NCBI GenBank assembly: GCA_028290125.1
Contig: JAQGKM010000013.1
Coordinates: 1-14,404 of the forward strand
DNA length: 14,404 nt
Reading direction: 5' to 3'
DNA from: Hyphomicrobiales bacterium
GTDB taxonomy: Bacteria; Pseudomonadota; Alphaproteobacteria; Rhizobiales; Beijerinckiaceae
Shown here: positions 1 to 6,642 of the stretch, in pieces
Position numbering within the stretch: position 1 is the stretch's first letter
Layout: every line of letters begins with the position of its first letter
Translations under genes and position numbers: made by a program
The notes under the pieces: generated by a model
Told to the model about the DNA's origin: nothing
The model's input: the letters and a program-made list of their open reading frames with translations, nothing else
The model's database searches: none

Positions 1-1416
1 AAGGGCCACGGCCTGCCGCTGGCGGGACACAAGGACAATCACGCCGGGCTGATGACGCCGACGCAGGTCGAGACGTTGCGCAAGGCGATGAACGTGCGGC
101 CGGGCCATGAATGGGATCTGTACGAGGGACTGGATGTCTCGTCCGACGAGATGCGCCGGTTTCTCGCCGCGGCGCCCTTCGCGCAGGAACGCGTGCGCCT
201 TCACGAGACGCCCGTGATAGAAGTGCCCGAAGCGCTGTCGTTTCCGAAACAGGCGACAATGGCGACGCAGGCCGCCTTCGGCCTGATCATGCACGAGATC
301 TCCAAGCTCGACACCGATTTCGCACGCCGCATCGTCACGACGTCTCCCGACGTCACCGTGTCCACCAACCTCGGCGCGTGGGTGAACCGGCGCGGCCTGT
401 TCGCGCGCGACGCGATGGTCGACCTGTTCCGAAAGGAGCGGATTCCGTCCACGTTCAACTGGGATTTCTCGCCGCAGGGCCAGCATCTCGAACTCGGCAT
501 CGCGGAGTCGAACCTGTTCATCGCGCTGTCGGCGCTCGGCCTTTCGCATTCGATCTTCGGCGAGCGCCTGCTGCCGGTCGGCACGCTCTATGATCCGTTC
601 ATCGAGCGTGGCCTCGATAGCCTGAATTACGCCTGCTATCAGGACGCGCGTTTCATGCTGGTGGCGACGCCGTCCGGCGTTACGCTGGCGCCAGAGGGCG
701 GCGCGCATCAATCGATCAAGACGCCGCTGATCGGCATCGGGCAGGACGGGCTGGCGGCGTTCGAGCCGGCCTTTGCCGACGAACTCGCCGTGCTGATGCG
801 TTTCGCCTTCGCGCATATGCAGCGTTCCGGCGACGCGACGCCTGATCCGCGCACGTCCTTGCCCGACGGGCTTGGCGGCTCCAGCTATTTCCGCCTGTCG
901 ACGCGCGCCATCGAGCAACCGCAGCGCGTCATCGACGCCGATCTCGCGGACGACATGGTCGCCGGCGCCTATTGGCTGCGGCGACCCGGTCCGAACGCCG
1001 AACTCGTCGTCGCGTATCAGGGCGCGGTCGCGCCAGAGGCCATCGCGGCGGTCGGCATGATCGCGGATGGTCGCCGCGACATCGGCCTGCTGGCCGTCAC
1101 CTCGTCGGATCGCCTGCAGGCGGGCTGGCATGCCGCGCAGGCCGCGCGTGAGGCCGGACGCATGGAGGCGAGCTGTCACATCGAACAGCTGCTCGCGCCG
1201 CTGCCGCGTCACTGCGGTCTGGTGAGCGTCGTCGATGCGCATCCCTCGACGCTTTCATGGCTCGGGTCGGTGGGCGGACATCGCACGCGTGCGCTGGGCG
1301 TCACGCGGTTCGGCCAGACGGGCACGATCGCCGATCTCTACCGGCTGTTTGGGATCGATGCGCGCGGGATCGTCATGGCGGCCCAGGCGATCGCGCCGGG
1401 GCGGCGTCTGCTGTGA
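1..1416 (+). CDS. Transketolase-like / homodimeric pyruvate dehydrogenase E1-type enzyme, C-terminal part (5' truncated by window)
   Basis: The frame is open from base 1, ahead of the first ATG at 52, so the true start lies outside the window; 471 residues are visible. Family knowledge: thiamine-diphosphate (TPP) enzymes of the transketolase superfamily bind TPP between an N-terminal PP domain (not seen here) and a following Pyr domain. Seen: an opening KGHG...GHKDNHAG stretch like the end of the PP domain, then a Pyr-like domain with GQHLELGIAES. The glutamate at bases 505-507 would be the residue that activates the TPP aminopyrimidine. TPSGVTLAPEGGAHQSI and FEPAFADELAVLM follow, resembling AceE-type E1 more than classic transketolase, and a C-terminal domain runs from about base 1000. 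The likely role is cytosolic 2-oxoacid decarboxylation or ketol transfer; the substrate cannot be read from this fragment. It converges on the next gene with an 18-base gap. Confidence 0.8.
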   Translation, partial: KGHGLPLAGHKDNHAGLMTPTQVETLRKAMNVRPGHEWDLYEGLDVSSDEMRRFLAAAPFAQERVRLHETPVIEVPEALSFPKQATMATQAAFGLIMHEISKLDTDFARRIVTTSPDVTVSTNLGAWVNRRGLFARDAMVDLFRKERIPSTFNWDFSPQGQHLELGIAESNLFIALSALGLSHSIFGERLLPVGTLYDPFIERGLDSLNYACYQDARFMLVATPSGVTLAPEGGAHQSIKTPLIGIGQDGLAAFEPAFADELAVLMRFAFAHMQRSGDATPDPRTSLPDGLGGSSYFRLSTRAIEQPQRVIDADLADDMVAGAYWLRRPGPNAELVVAYQGAVAPEAIAAVGMIADGRRDIGLLAVTSSDRLQAGWHAAQAAREAGRMEASCHIEQLLAPLPRHCGLVSVVDAHPSTLSWLGSVGGHRTRALGVTRFGQTGTIADLYRLFGIDARGIVMAAQAIAPGRRLL

Positions 1417-1434
1417 TGGATGCGACGCGAATCG

Positions 1435-2424
1435 TCAGACGAGGCGCTGGACGACGATCAGGCGCTTCACGTCGCCGTTCAGATAGGCGCGCAGGAAGCG
1501 CTCGTAATCCTTGAACGAGACGCAGCCGTTGGAATCGCCGTTCGGCCCGAGCATGTAGGTGTGGGCGAGCATGCCATCGCGCCCGAACATCTCGTTGCCG
1601 TTCACCGGGTTCAGCCGCAGCGCGCGCACGCCGTGAAACAATTGCTCGCGCAGGCTGAGATCGTAGATGTTGGGCGGCGTCGCCCCACGGTTCTTGACGT
1701 GCACGCGATTGGGGTCGTCGAGCAGGTCGCCGAGGCCTGAATGCGCCTCGAGCTTCTCGCCATTCGGCATGATCACGGCCTTGGCGGAAATGTCGTAGAC
1801 GGCGGTGCGACCGTCCGCATAGCCCATTGGCATCTGCGTGGAGCCGCGCAGCGCGCCGCTGACCGCGCCATCCTGGGGCGTCGCATAGGCGAGGGCCGTA
1901 CGCTCGCCCGGATTGATGTTGAACAGCCGTTCGAACAGGCCGCGATTGTCGGTCGACGGCGCTGCCGCGACAGCCGGCGCCTCGCGCCTTGCGTTCGCGC
2001 GGTCGGTTGACGGCCTGCGCGGCGGCAGCGGCGCTTCGCCGGCCGCCATGTCGCGGGGTGCGATCTGCGGTTCAGGCGCGGCAGGTGTCTTGTCGGGGGC
2101 GATATCGAGCGACGCTCCACGGGTGATCGCCCATGGCGAACTCGACAGCGGAGCGGGCGTTGCCGGAACGATGGCCTGGGGCGTTCTGCCGGGCGAGGGC
2201 GGCGGTTCAGGCGCGACATGCACCAGCACGCCCCAGGGATGATCGGCGCGGTGGGAAGCGATAGTGACGGGCGTGGCGTTATCCGGAAGGCCACTCCATT
2301 GATCGAACTGGGCTGCAACGAAGACGGCGACGGCAACGAACGCTGCGCCAAGCGTCACCGCCTGGATCATCGGGAAGAGCGGGCGGCTCTTCAGCGTCAA
2401 GTCGAAGGTGGTGTCAGCCTGCAT
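1435..2424 (-). CDS. Membrane-anchored DUF2778 (Tlde1-type, L,D-transpeptidase-like) periplasmic protein
   Basis: 329 residues. Seen: a short cytosolic N-terminus, one hydrophobic segment at about 18-40, a proline/alanine-rich spacer at about 68-160, and a C-terminal domain at about 205-329. That domain holds AVYDISAKAVIMPNG, GRDGMLAHTYMLG and GDSNGCVSF, with H288, S298 and C301 placed as in the Tlde1/L,D-transpeptidase-like His...SxGC active site. Family knowledge: DUF2778 includes type VI secretion effectors that cut or exchange tetrapeptide stems of peptidoglycan, and many anchored copies of unknown role in rhizobia. Inference: with a membrane anchor, proline-rich linker and no secretion or immunity gene nearby, this copy probably acts on the cell's own peptidoglycan in the periplasm. 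The ATG at 2424 has only a weak upstream AAGG, but no better start keeps the membrane segment. It is convergent with the upstream enzyme gene. Confidence 0.82.
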   Translation of the reverse strand: MQADTTFDLTLKSRPLFPMIQAVTLGAAFVAVAVFVAAQFDQWSGLPDNATPVTIASHRADHPWGVLVHVAPEPPPSPGRTPQAIVPATPAPLSSSPWAITRGASLDIAPDKTPAAPEPQIAPRDMAAGEAPLPPRRPSTDRANARREAPAVAAAPSTDNRGLFERLFNINPGERTALAYATPQDGAVSGALRGSTQMPMGYADGRTAVYDISAKAVIMPNGEKLEAHSGLGDLLDDPNRVHVKNRGATPPNIYDLSLREQLFHGVRALRLNPVNGNEMFGRDGMLAHTYMLGPNGDSNGCVSFKDYERFLRAYLNGDVKRLIVVQRLV

Positions 2425-2447
2425 GCGCGATGACAGCCTTTTACGCG

Positions 2448-2499
2448 GGAACTCGGGAACCAGAACGCGACGTCAGGGCTCATACAAGGCCCGGGTTCC
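2448..2499. repeat. Imperfect 10-bp inverted repeat in the leader of the DUF2778 gene
   Basis: GGAACTCGGG (2448-2457) can pair with CCCGGGTTCC (2490-2499), nine Watson-Crick pairs and one T.G, with a 32-base loop. It sits 24 to 75 bases upstream of the ATG of the minus-strand DUF2778 gene, so it would lie in its promoter or 5' leader. The rest of the 170-base gap (2425-2594) is more AT-rich around 2500-2592. I see no clear -35/-10 pair there. A role as an operator or leader hairpin is only a guess. Confidence 0.3.
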
Positions 2500-2594
2500 T
2501 CAATCTAAAAACTTTGTGGCGGTTTGACGCCCCCGGCTCGGACGAAATCGTACAAACGCCGCGTAAAGGTTAAGCTTTAAGGGTAAGATACTAC

Positions 2595-3344
2595 TCAGGT
2601 TGAGCTTGGCCGCCAAGCGTAAATATCGCCCGAATTGGCGACGGCCGGAACGGACTCGATCCAGTCGAGCATGCGCCGCATGTCGACGCGCTCGGCTTGC
2701 GCGAAGGTGAGCGACTCACCCAGAGACGCGCGGAACGCATCGAATCCGAGTTCGTCGAGCCGGGCGATACAAGCGCTCGAGACGTCGCGCTGGATCGTCG
2801 TGAACTCGAACGACAGCGCCGCGACCTGATGGCTGAGGCCGCTCAGCGCCGCATGTTCGTAGCCCTCGATGTCGAGCTTGATGAAATCCGGCAAGCCATG
2901 CGCGGCCACGAGATCGTCGAGAGTCAGGACCGCGACATCGATTTCGTTGGTCCAGTGTTGTTCGCGCCAGCCGTCGGCATCGCGCGCCGCGTCGATGAAA
3001 GCGCGCGACAGCGTGCTCACGGTCGGGTTTTCAGTATTGCATTGCAATCGCGCCCGGCCTGCTTCCGCGCCGATCGCGGCCTCGACGATATGCACGCTCG
3101 AATCCGCACCGAATTCACCGCGCAGCAAGGCGATGCAGTTCGGCTGCGGCTCGACCGCGACGACACGTGCGCCAAGCCGACGGAAACTGGCCGTGCGGTC
3201 GCCCACATGTGCCCCGACATCGAACACCAGCGCGTCAGGCTGAACGAAATCAGCATAGAAGGCGTCAAGCGCGGCCGCCCTCACGGGGTCGCCGCGGTAG
3301 ATTGCGCGAGAGCGCTCGAGCGCAGGATCGGGTTTGGTTGTCAT
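2595..3344 (-). CDS. FkbM-family SAM-dependent methyltransferase
   Basis: 249 residues, normal length for the family. Seen: the SAM-binding motif I VFDVGAHVGD (40-49), the acidic ribose-binding end of strand 2 in AVEPQP (63-68), and KLDIEGYE (156-163), which is the FkbM signature following strand 4. Family knowledge: FkbM proteins O-methylate hydroxyls of polyketides, sugars and other small molecules or glycans in the cytosol; the substrate varies and cannot be inferred here. No glycosyltransferase or polyketide gene is adjacent. The start is ATG at 3342-3344, with only a modest GGATGAG upstream. It is divergent from the dehydrogenase gene across a 212-base gap, and is followed (in its own direction) after 170 bases by the DUF2778 gene on the same strand. 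Confidence 0.88.
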   Translation of the reverse strand: MTTKPDPALERSRAIYRGDPVRAAALDAFYADFVQPDALVFDVGAHVGDRTASFRRLGARVVAVEPQPNCIALLRGEFGADSSVHIVEAAIGAEAGRARLQCNTENPTVSTLSRAFIDAARDADGWREQHWTNEIDVAVLTLDDLVAAHGLPDFIKLDIEGYEHAALSGLSHQVAALSFEFTTIQRDVSSACIARLDELGFDAFRASLGESLTFAQAERVDMRRMLDWIESVPAVANSGDIYAWRPSST

Positions 3345-3443
3345 GGCTCATCCAGGTTGCTCATGTACCTGCCAAACGGCCCAACAATCGAGCCGCACAC
3401 CAGTTCAAACGCAAACGCGACCAGCCAAGCTTCAAACATGTTC

Positions 3444-3469
3444 GGAACGCTCTGGCGCCTTGTCCCGTT
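3444..3469 (+). promoter_or_regulatory. Candidate EcfG (general stress response) promoter
   Basis: GGAAC at 3444-3448 and CGTT at 3466-3469 are separated by exactly 17 bases. This matches the EcfG/sigma-EcfG -35/-10 pattern known in alphaproteobacteria (GGAAC, 16-17 bases, CGTT). It lies in the 212-base divergent gap and points at the dehydrogenase gene. Transcription would begin near 3475 and leave a leader of about 80 bases. The match and spacing are seen; the function is inferred. A nine-base pattern can occur by chance, but the intergenic location and orientation are right. Confidence 0.6.
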
Positions 3470-3556
3470 CTCACGCATCGCGACGCCAAATCCTGCAGCG
3501 AATCGCTCGAAGCGTCGCCGGCGAATCGCAAGTTAGGCAGCAAACGGAGCAACAAG

Positions 3557-4843
3557 ATGGCACAGCAAGCGCGTCCCCTGGCGGTCGTCACCGGGGCCTC
3601 ATCGGGCATCGGATTCGAGCTCGCGCATCTGTGCGCGAAGAACGGCTATGATCTGCTGATCGCGGCCGACCGTTCCGAGATCCATCATGCAGCGCAGCAT
3701 TTCCGCCATCATGGCGTTCATGTCGAAGCGATCGAAACCGATCTTTCGACCATAGAAGGCGTCGACAAGCTGTACGCTGCGCTGCACGGCATGCCCGTGG
3801 AGGTGCTGTGCGCCAATGCCGGGCAGGGACTCGGGCACGCGTTTCTCGATCAGGATTTCGCGCAGGTGAAGAAGGTTGTCGACACCAATGTCACGGGCAC
3901 GATCTACCTGCTGCAGAAGATCGGCCGCGACATGCGTAACCGCGGCTCCGGCCGCATCCTGATCACGGGTTCGATCGCGGGCTTCATGCCAGGCTCCTAT
4001 CAGGCCGTCTACAACGGCACCAAGGCGTTCATCGATTCCTTCTCCTTCGCGCTGCGCAACGAGTTGATGGACTCCGGCGTGACGGTCACGTGCCTGATGC
4101 CGGGCGCCACCGACACCAACTTCTTCAATCGCGCCGACATGCTCGATACGCGAGTCGCGCAGGGCAAGAAGGATGATCCTGCGGACGTTGCCGAAACCGG
4201 GTTCAACGCCATGATGCGGGGCGATGGCGACATCGTCAGCGGCTGGCGCAACAAGATCTCCACCAGTCTTGCGGCTGTCACGCCATCGTCCATGCTCGCA
4301 CAGCAGCATCGCAAGATGGCCGAGCCGCTGCATGAGTCCCGTCACCGTGCGCAGCCTCGCCACGACGACGGCGCGGGCCTGTGGAGCGTCATGCTCCCGG
4401 CCGGACTCGCGGTCGCGGCCGGCGTTGCATTGATGTCCTCGGCGCGCGCGCGGCAGGCGCTCGAGGGCAACGGGAAGTCCGACTGGCGGAGCCGCGCGGA
4501 CGATGCGCGTCGCGGCTTCAAGCCCGACAGCCAATACCGCAGCGGGCTCGGCCAGCGGAGCGGACCGGACTCCCGCAGGGAACAGGATTACGCACCGCCG
4601 TCGCGCAGCGCGTCCTATCCGGACGGCCAGGCGCTCGGCGCGTCGGGCGCGCCAACCCGTCCGCAGGCTCCTCCGAGGACTGCGGGTTCGGCTGCGCCTG
4701 CAGCAGGTCTGCATGCCAATCCCGCAGCGCGGACGCCCTTCGAGACAGCGAACTCGGGACGCCAGAGCGTCGGCGACTCCGGCGCGTTCCGAAACGTGCG
4801 GGCCGATGAGCAGCGCGGAACGACATTCCGCGTGACGGAGTAA
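3557..4843 (+). CDS. Short-chain dehydrogenase/reductase with C-terminal transmembrane helix and low-complexity tail
   Basis: 428 residues from the ATG at 3557, which has GGAG at 3546-3549 seven bases before it. The frame is open further upstream, but that part shows no domain. Seen in the first ~262 residues: the cofactor loop T12-G-A-S-S-G-I-G19, NAG at 87-89, N111, S139 and Y152-N-G-T-K156, the complete classical SDR tetrad, so it should be an active cytosol-facing NAD(P)H oxidoreductase. A hydrophobic stretch follows (about 274-293), then about 130 residues rich in Ser, Arg, Pro, Ala, Gln and Gly with no recognisable fold. Classical SDRs stop near 250-280, so the last third is an extension that probably tethers the enzyme to the inner membrane. 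An EcfG-type promoter upstream suggests stress induction. The substrate is unknown. The permease gene follows 93 bases later on the same strand. Confidence 0.85.
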   Translation: MAQQARPLAVVTGASSGIGFELAHLCAKNGYDLLIAADRSEIHHAAQHFRHHGVHVEAIETDLSTIEGVDKLYAALHGMPVEVLCANAGQGLGHAFLDQDFAQVKKVVDTNVTGTIYLLQKIGRDMRNRGSGRILITGSIAGFMPGSYQAVYNGTKAFIDSFSFALRNELMDSGVTVTCLMPGATDTNFFNRADMLDTRVAQGKKDDPADVAETGFNAMMRGDGDIVSGWRNKISTSLAAVTPSSMLAQQHRKMAEPLHESRHRAQPRHDDGAGLWSVMLPAGLAVAAGVALMSSARARQALEGNGKSDWRSRADDARRGFKPDSQYRSGLGQRSGPDSRREQDYAPPSRSASYPDGQALGASGAPTRPQAPPRTAGSAAPAAGLHANPAARTPFETANSGRQSVGDSGAFRNVRADEQRGTTFRVTE

Positions 4844-4850
4844 AACCGCG

Positions 4851-4929
4851 CCTCCCGCATTTCTGCGCAGCGAGACGAAAGCTGGACAAGCGACGGCCAG
4901 CAGTCTCTCTTAGGCAAAAATGCGGGAGG
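4851..4929 (+). promoter_or_regulatory. Nested inverted repeat that would mask the permease ribosome binding site
   Basis: CCTCCCGCATTT (4851-4862) is the exact reverse complement of AAATGCGGGAGG (4918-4929). The right arm contains the Shine-Dalgarno GGGAGG of the gene starting at 4937. Within the 55-base loop, GAGAC (4872-4876) can pair with GTCTC (4903-4907), and GCTGG (4881-4885) with CCAGC (4897-4901), so the three pairings nest into one extended structure. The left arm begins 8 bases after the dehydrogenase stop. A ribosome terminating there would cover part of it and could open the Shine-Dalgarno, which would couple translation of the two genes. A terminator is the alternative, but only a weak GGTTTTGG follows the stem. 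Pairing is seen; function is inferred. Confidence 0.5.
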
Positions 4930-4936
4930 GGTTTTG

Positions 4937-5698
4937 GTGGATTTCCTGGGGACGCCCGATGTCGGGCCGCTGCTGTTTGCCGGACTGACGTTTGCGTCCT
5001 TCGCCACTGCCTTCATCGGGGTTTTCACCGGCACGGCCGGCGGCGTCATTCTGCTGGCCCTGATGGCCATGGTGATGCCCCCGACCGTGCTGGTGCCGGT
5101 TCATACGGTCGTGCAACTCGGCTCCGGCGTGTCACGCACCTTCATCATGTGGCGCCACGTGATGAAAGGCATCGTGCCGCCGTTCATCCTCGGCGCCGTG
5201 CTGGGTGCGGCCGCTGGCGCGAAGACCTTCGTGGCGCTTCCGACCTCCACCCTGCAGGCCATCATCGGCGGTTTCATCCTGCTCGTAACCTGGATGCCGA
5301 ATCTCGGTCGCCTCGGCGCCGAGAAGGGCCGCTTTGCGGTGCTGGGCTTCTTCGCCACGTTCCTCGGCGTGTTCGTGAGCGCGACAGGCACGTTCCTGTC
5401 GCCGTTCATCGCCAGCGCCGCGCCGGACCGTCGCAACCATGTCGCGACGCAGGGCGCGCTCATGGTGTTCGTGCATATTTCCAAGCTCGCGGCCTTCGGT
5501 TTTCTGGGCTTCGCCATCTCGGCCTATGTGCCGCTGATGGCCGCGATGATCGTCACCGGCGCGCTCGGCAACTGGCTCGGTGAAGCGGCGCTCGACCGCA
5601 CGAGCGAGAAACGCTACCGCATCGTGCTGAAGCTCTTCCTCACCGTGCTGGCGATCGAACTGCTGATCCGCGCGGCGGGGCAGGCGGGCTGGTGGTGA
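4937..5698 (+). CDS. Sulfite exporter TauE/SafE-family permease
   Basis: About 253 residues, the usual TauE/SafE size, almost entirely hydrophobic with roughly seven or eight membrane segments. It is arranged as two similar halves: an N-terminal half with VFTGTAGGVILLALMAMV and a conserved H...GSGVSR stretch, and a C-terminal half with VSATGTFLSPFI and an H...TQGALM stretch. Family knowledge: these inner-membrane proteins move small anions, often sulfonates, sulfite or other sulfur compounds, but substrates are mostly unproven. GTG at 4937 is preferred because GGGAGG (4924-4929) ends seven bases before it; TTG at 4934 is possible but too close. It follows the dehydrogenase gene by 93 bases and may be co-transcribed. 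Its Shine-Dalgarno lies in an inverted repeat. Its TGA directly abuts the stop of the convergent hydrolase gene. Confidence 0.85.
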   Translation: MDFLGTPDVGPLLFAGLTFASFATAFIGVFTGTAGGVILLALMAMVMPPTVLVPVHTVVQLGSGVSRTFIMWRHVMKGIVPPFILGAVLGAAAGAKTFVALPTSTLQAIIGGFILLVTWMPNLGRLGAEKGRFAVLGFFATFLGVFVSATGTFLSPFIASAAPDRRNHVATQGALMVFVHISKLAAFGFLGFAISAYVPLMAAMIVTGALGNWLGEAALDRTSEKRYRIVLKLFLTVLAIELLIRAAGQAGWW

Positions 5699-6442
5699 TC
5701 ATCGCGCGTGCAAGATCTCTATTGCGTCCAGCGTCGCCTGCGGTTGCGCGTGGTTCGCCACGCGCCCGGCGCGCAGAAAATGGACGGCGCAGTGGCTGGC
5801 CCAATCGTTCAGCCATTCGACGTGCCACGCCAGATCCCTGATCCCGTCGTCAGGCTCGCAGAGCACGCAGATCGGCGTGGCGATCTGCTTCACACGCTTG
5901 CGGCAGAGCGCCATGTCGCGGCTGAACGCCTGCACTTCACGCTCGGTCGTCGCATGCGCGGTTGCATGACCCTGGAGCCAGCGCGCCCTATGTGCGCCGA
6001 CGTCCGACATGCCGTGCGGACGCAACAAGGCGCGTCGTGTCGGGCGGCAGAACGGCGCGATCAGGACGACGCCCGCCATCCGCTCGGGGTAGAGCGCCGC
6101 GAAGGCGAGTGCGACGCCTGCTGCGAGGGAATGCGCGACGATCACGGGGCGACCCGCTCCCGCCGCATCGATCACCCAGCGCAGCCAATGCGCCTGCCCG
6201 ATCGGACCTGGGTCGCGCGTCAGCGAATCCGTGAGGCCGTAGCCTGGCCGCTCGGGCGCAACGAAAAAGCGCCCCGGCGCGGCCTCGCGCAAAGGCGCCA
6301 GAACATCCTGCGCGCGGCCACCAAGCCCATGCAGGAGCACGGCGCTGCGCGCATCGCGCCCGCGCTCCGGTTGCGGGCCTGACATGAGGACGTGGGTGCG
6401 CTGTCCTGCGGCATGAAGAATGGCGCCGCGTTCGGGAGCCAT
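5699..6442 (-). CDS. Alpha/beta hydrolase
   Basis: 247 residues from ATG (6440-6442); an in-frame TTG at 6454 would add four residues but has no Shine-Dalgarno. Seen: the oxyanion-hole motif LLHGLGG (36-42), a nucleophile elbow IVAHSLAAG with S105, and VLCEPDDGI (about 193-201) and NHAQPQ (from 230), which supply the likely acid D198 and base H231. The elbow reads A-H-S-L-A instead of G-X-S-X-G, a tolerated small-residue variant. It is probably a cytosolic esterase or hydrolase; no signal peptide is visible and the substrate is unknown. It lies about 200 bases downstream of the CMD-like gene on the same strand. That gap (6443-6642) holds only a short GC hairpin (6468-6484) and no gene I can support. 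Confidence 0.83.
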   Translation of the reverse strand: MAPERGAILHAAGQRTHVLMSGPQPERGRDARSAVLLHGLGGRAQDVLAPLREAAPGRFFVAPERPGYGLTDSLTRDPGPIGQAHWLRWVIDAAGAGRPVIVAHSLAAGVALAFAALYPERMAGVVLIAPFCRPTRRALLRPHGMSDVGAHRARWLQGHATAHATTEREVQAFSRDMALCRKRVKQIATPICVLCEPDDGIRDLAWHVEWLNDWASHCAVHFLRAGRVANHAQPQATLDAIEILHAR

Positions 6443-6467
6443 CGCCACGCTCAACGATGCGGTCGGA

Positions 6468-6484
6468 GGCAGGCCACGCCTGCC
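6468..6484. repeat. Short GC-rich hairpin between hydrolase and CMD-like genes
   Basis: GGCAGG (6468-6473) pairs perfectly with CCTGCC (6479-6484) around a small loop, extendable by one C-G pair. No T-run follows in either direction. It lies in the 200-base gap downstream of the minus-strand CMD-like gene and upstream of the hydrolase start. It could be a weak terminator or an attenuating structure between the two genes, or simply GC-rich chance pairing. Confidence 0.3.
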
Positions 6485-6642
6485 GCACGCGCGGATCGCG
6501 ACAGCCGAGAGATCGCCGACACGTGCAAGCCCGCCATGGTGCGCTGCTCCGGGAGTGAACTGCGAACAGCCCGCGGCGCCAGAGGTTCACCTGCGGCGGC
6601 GCGAGCGGATTCAGTTTCCCGTGAGCAGCCGTGCGGCGTCGT

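Noticed and set aside
2524..2553. TTGACG followed by AT-containing bases, as a rightward promoter.
   Set aside because: No acceptable -10 is found at 16-18 bases and the only downstream sequence is antisense to the FkbM gene.
3167..3556. An in-frame N-terminal extension of 130 codons for the SDR gene.
   Set aside because: It overlaps the FkbM gene on the other strand and the putative promoter, is Arg-rich without motifs, and the ATG at 3557 has a proper Shine-Dalgarno directly before the nucleotide-binding fold.
3599..4714. A 371-codon minus-strand open frame opposite the SDR gene.
   Set aside because: It is a shadow of a frame with a complete SDR active site and a good ribosome binding site; its own sequence has no recognisable domain.
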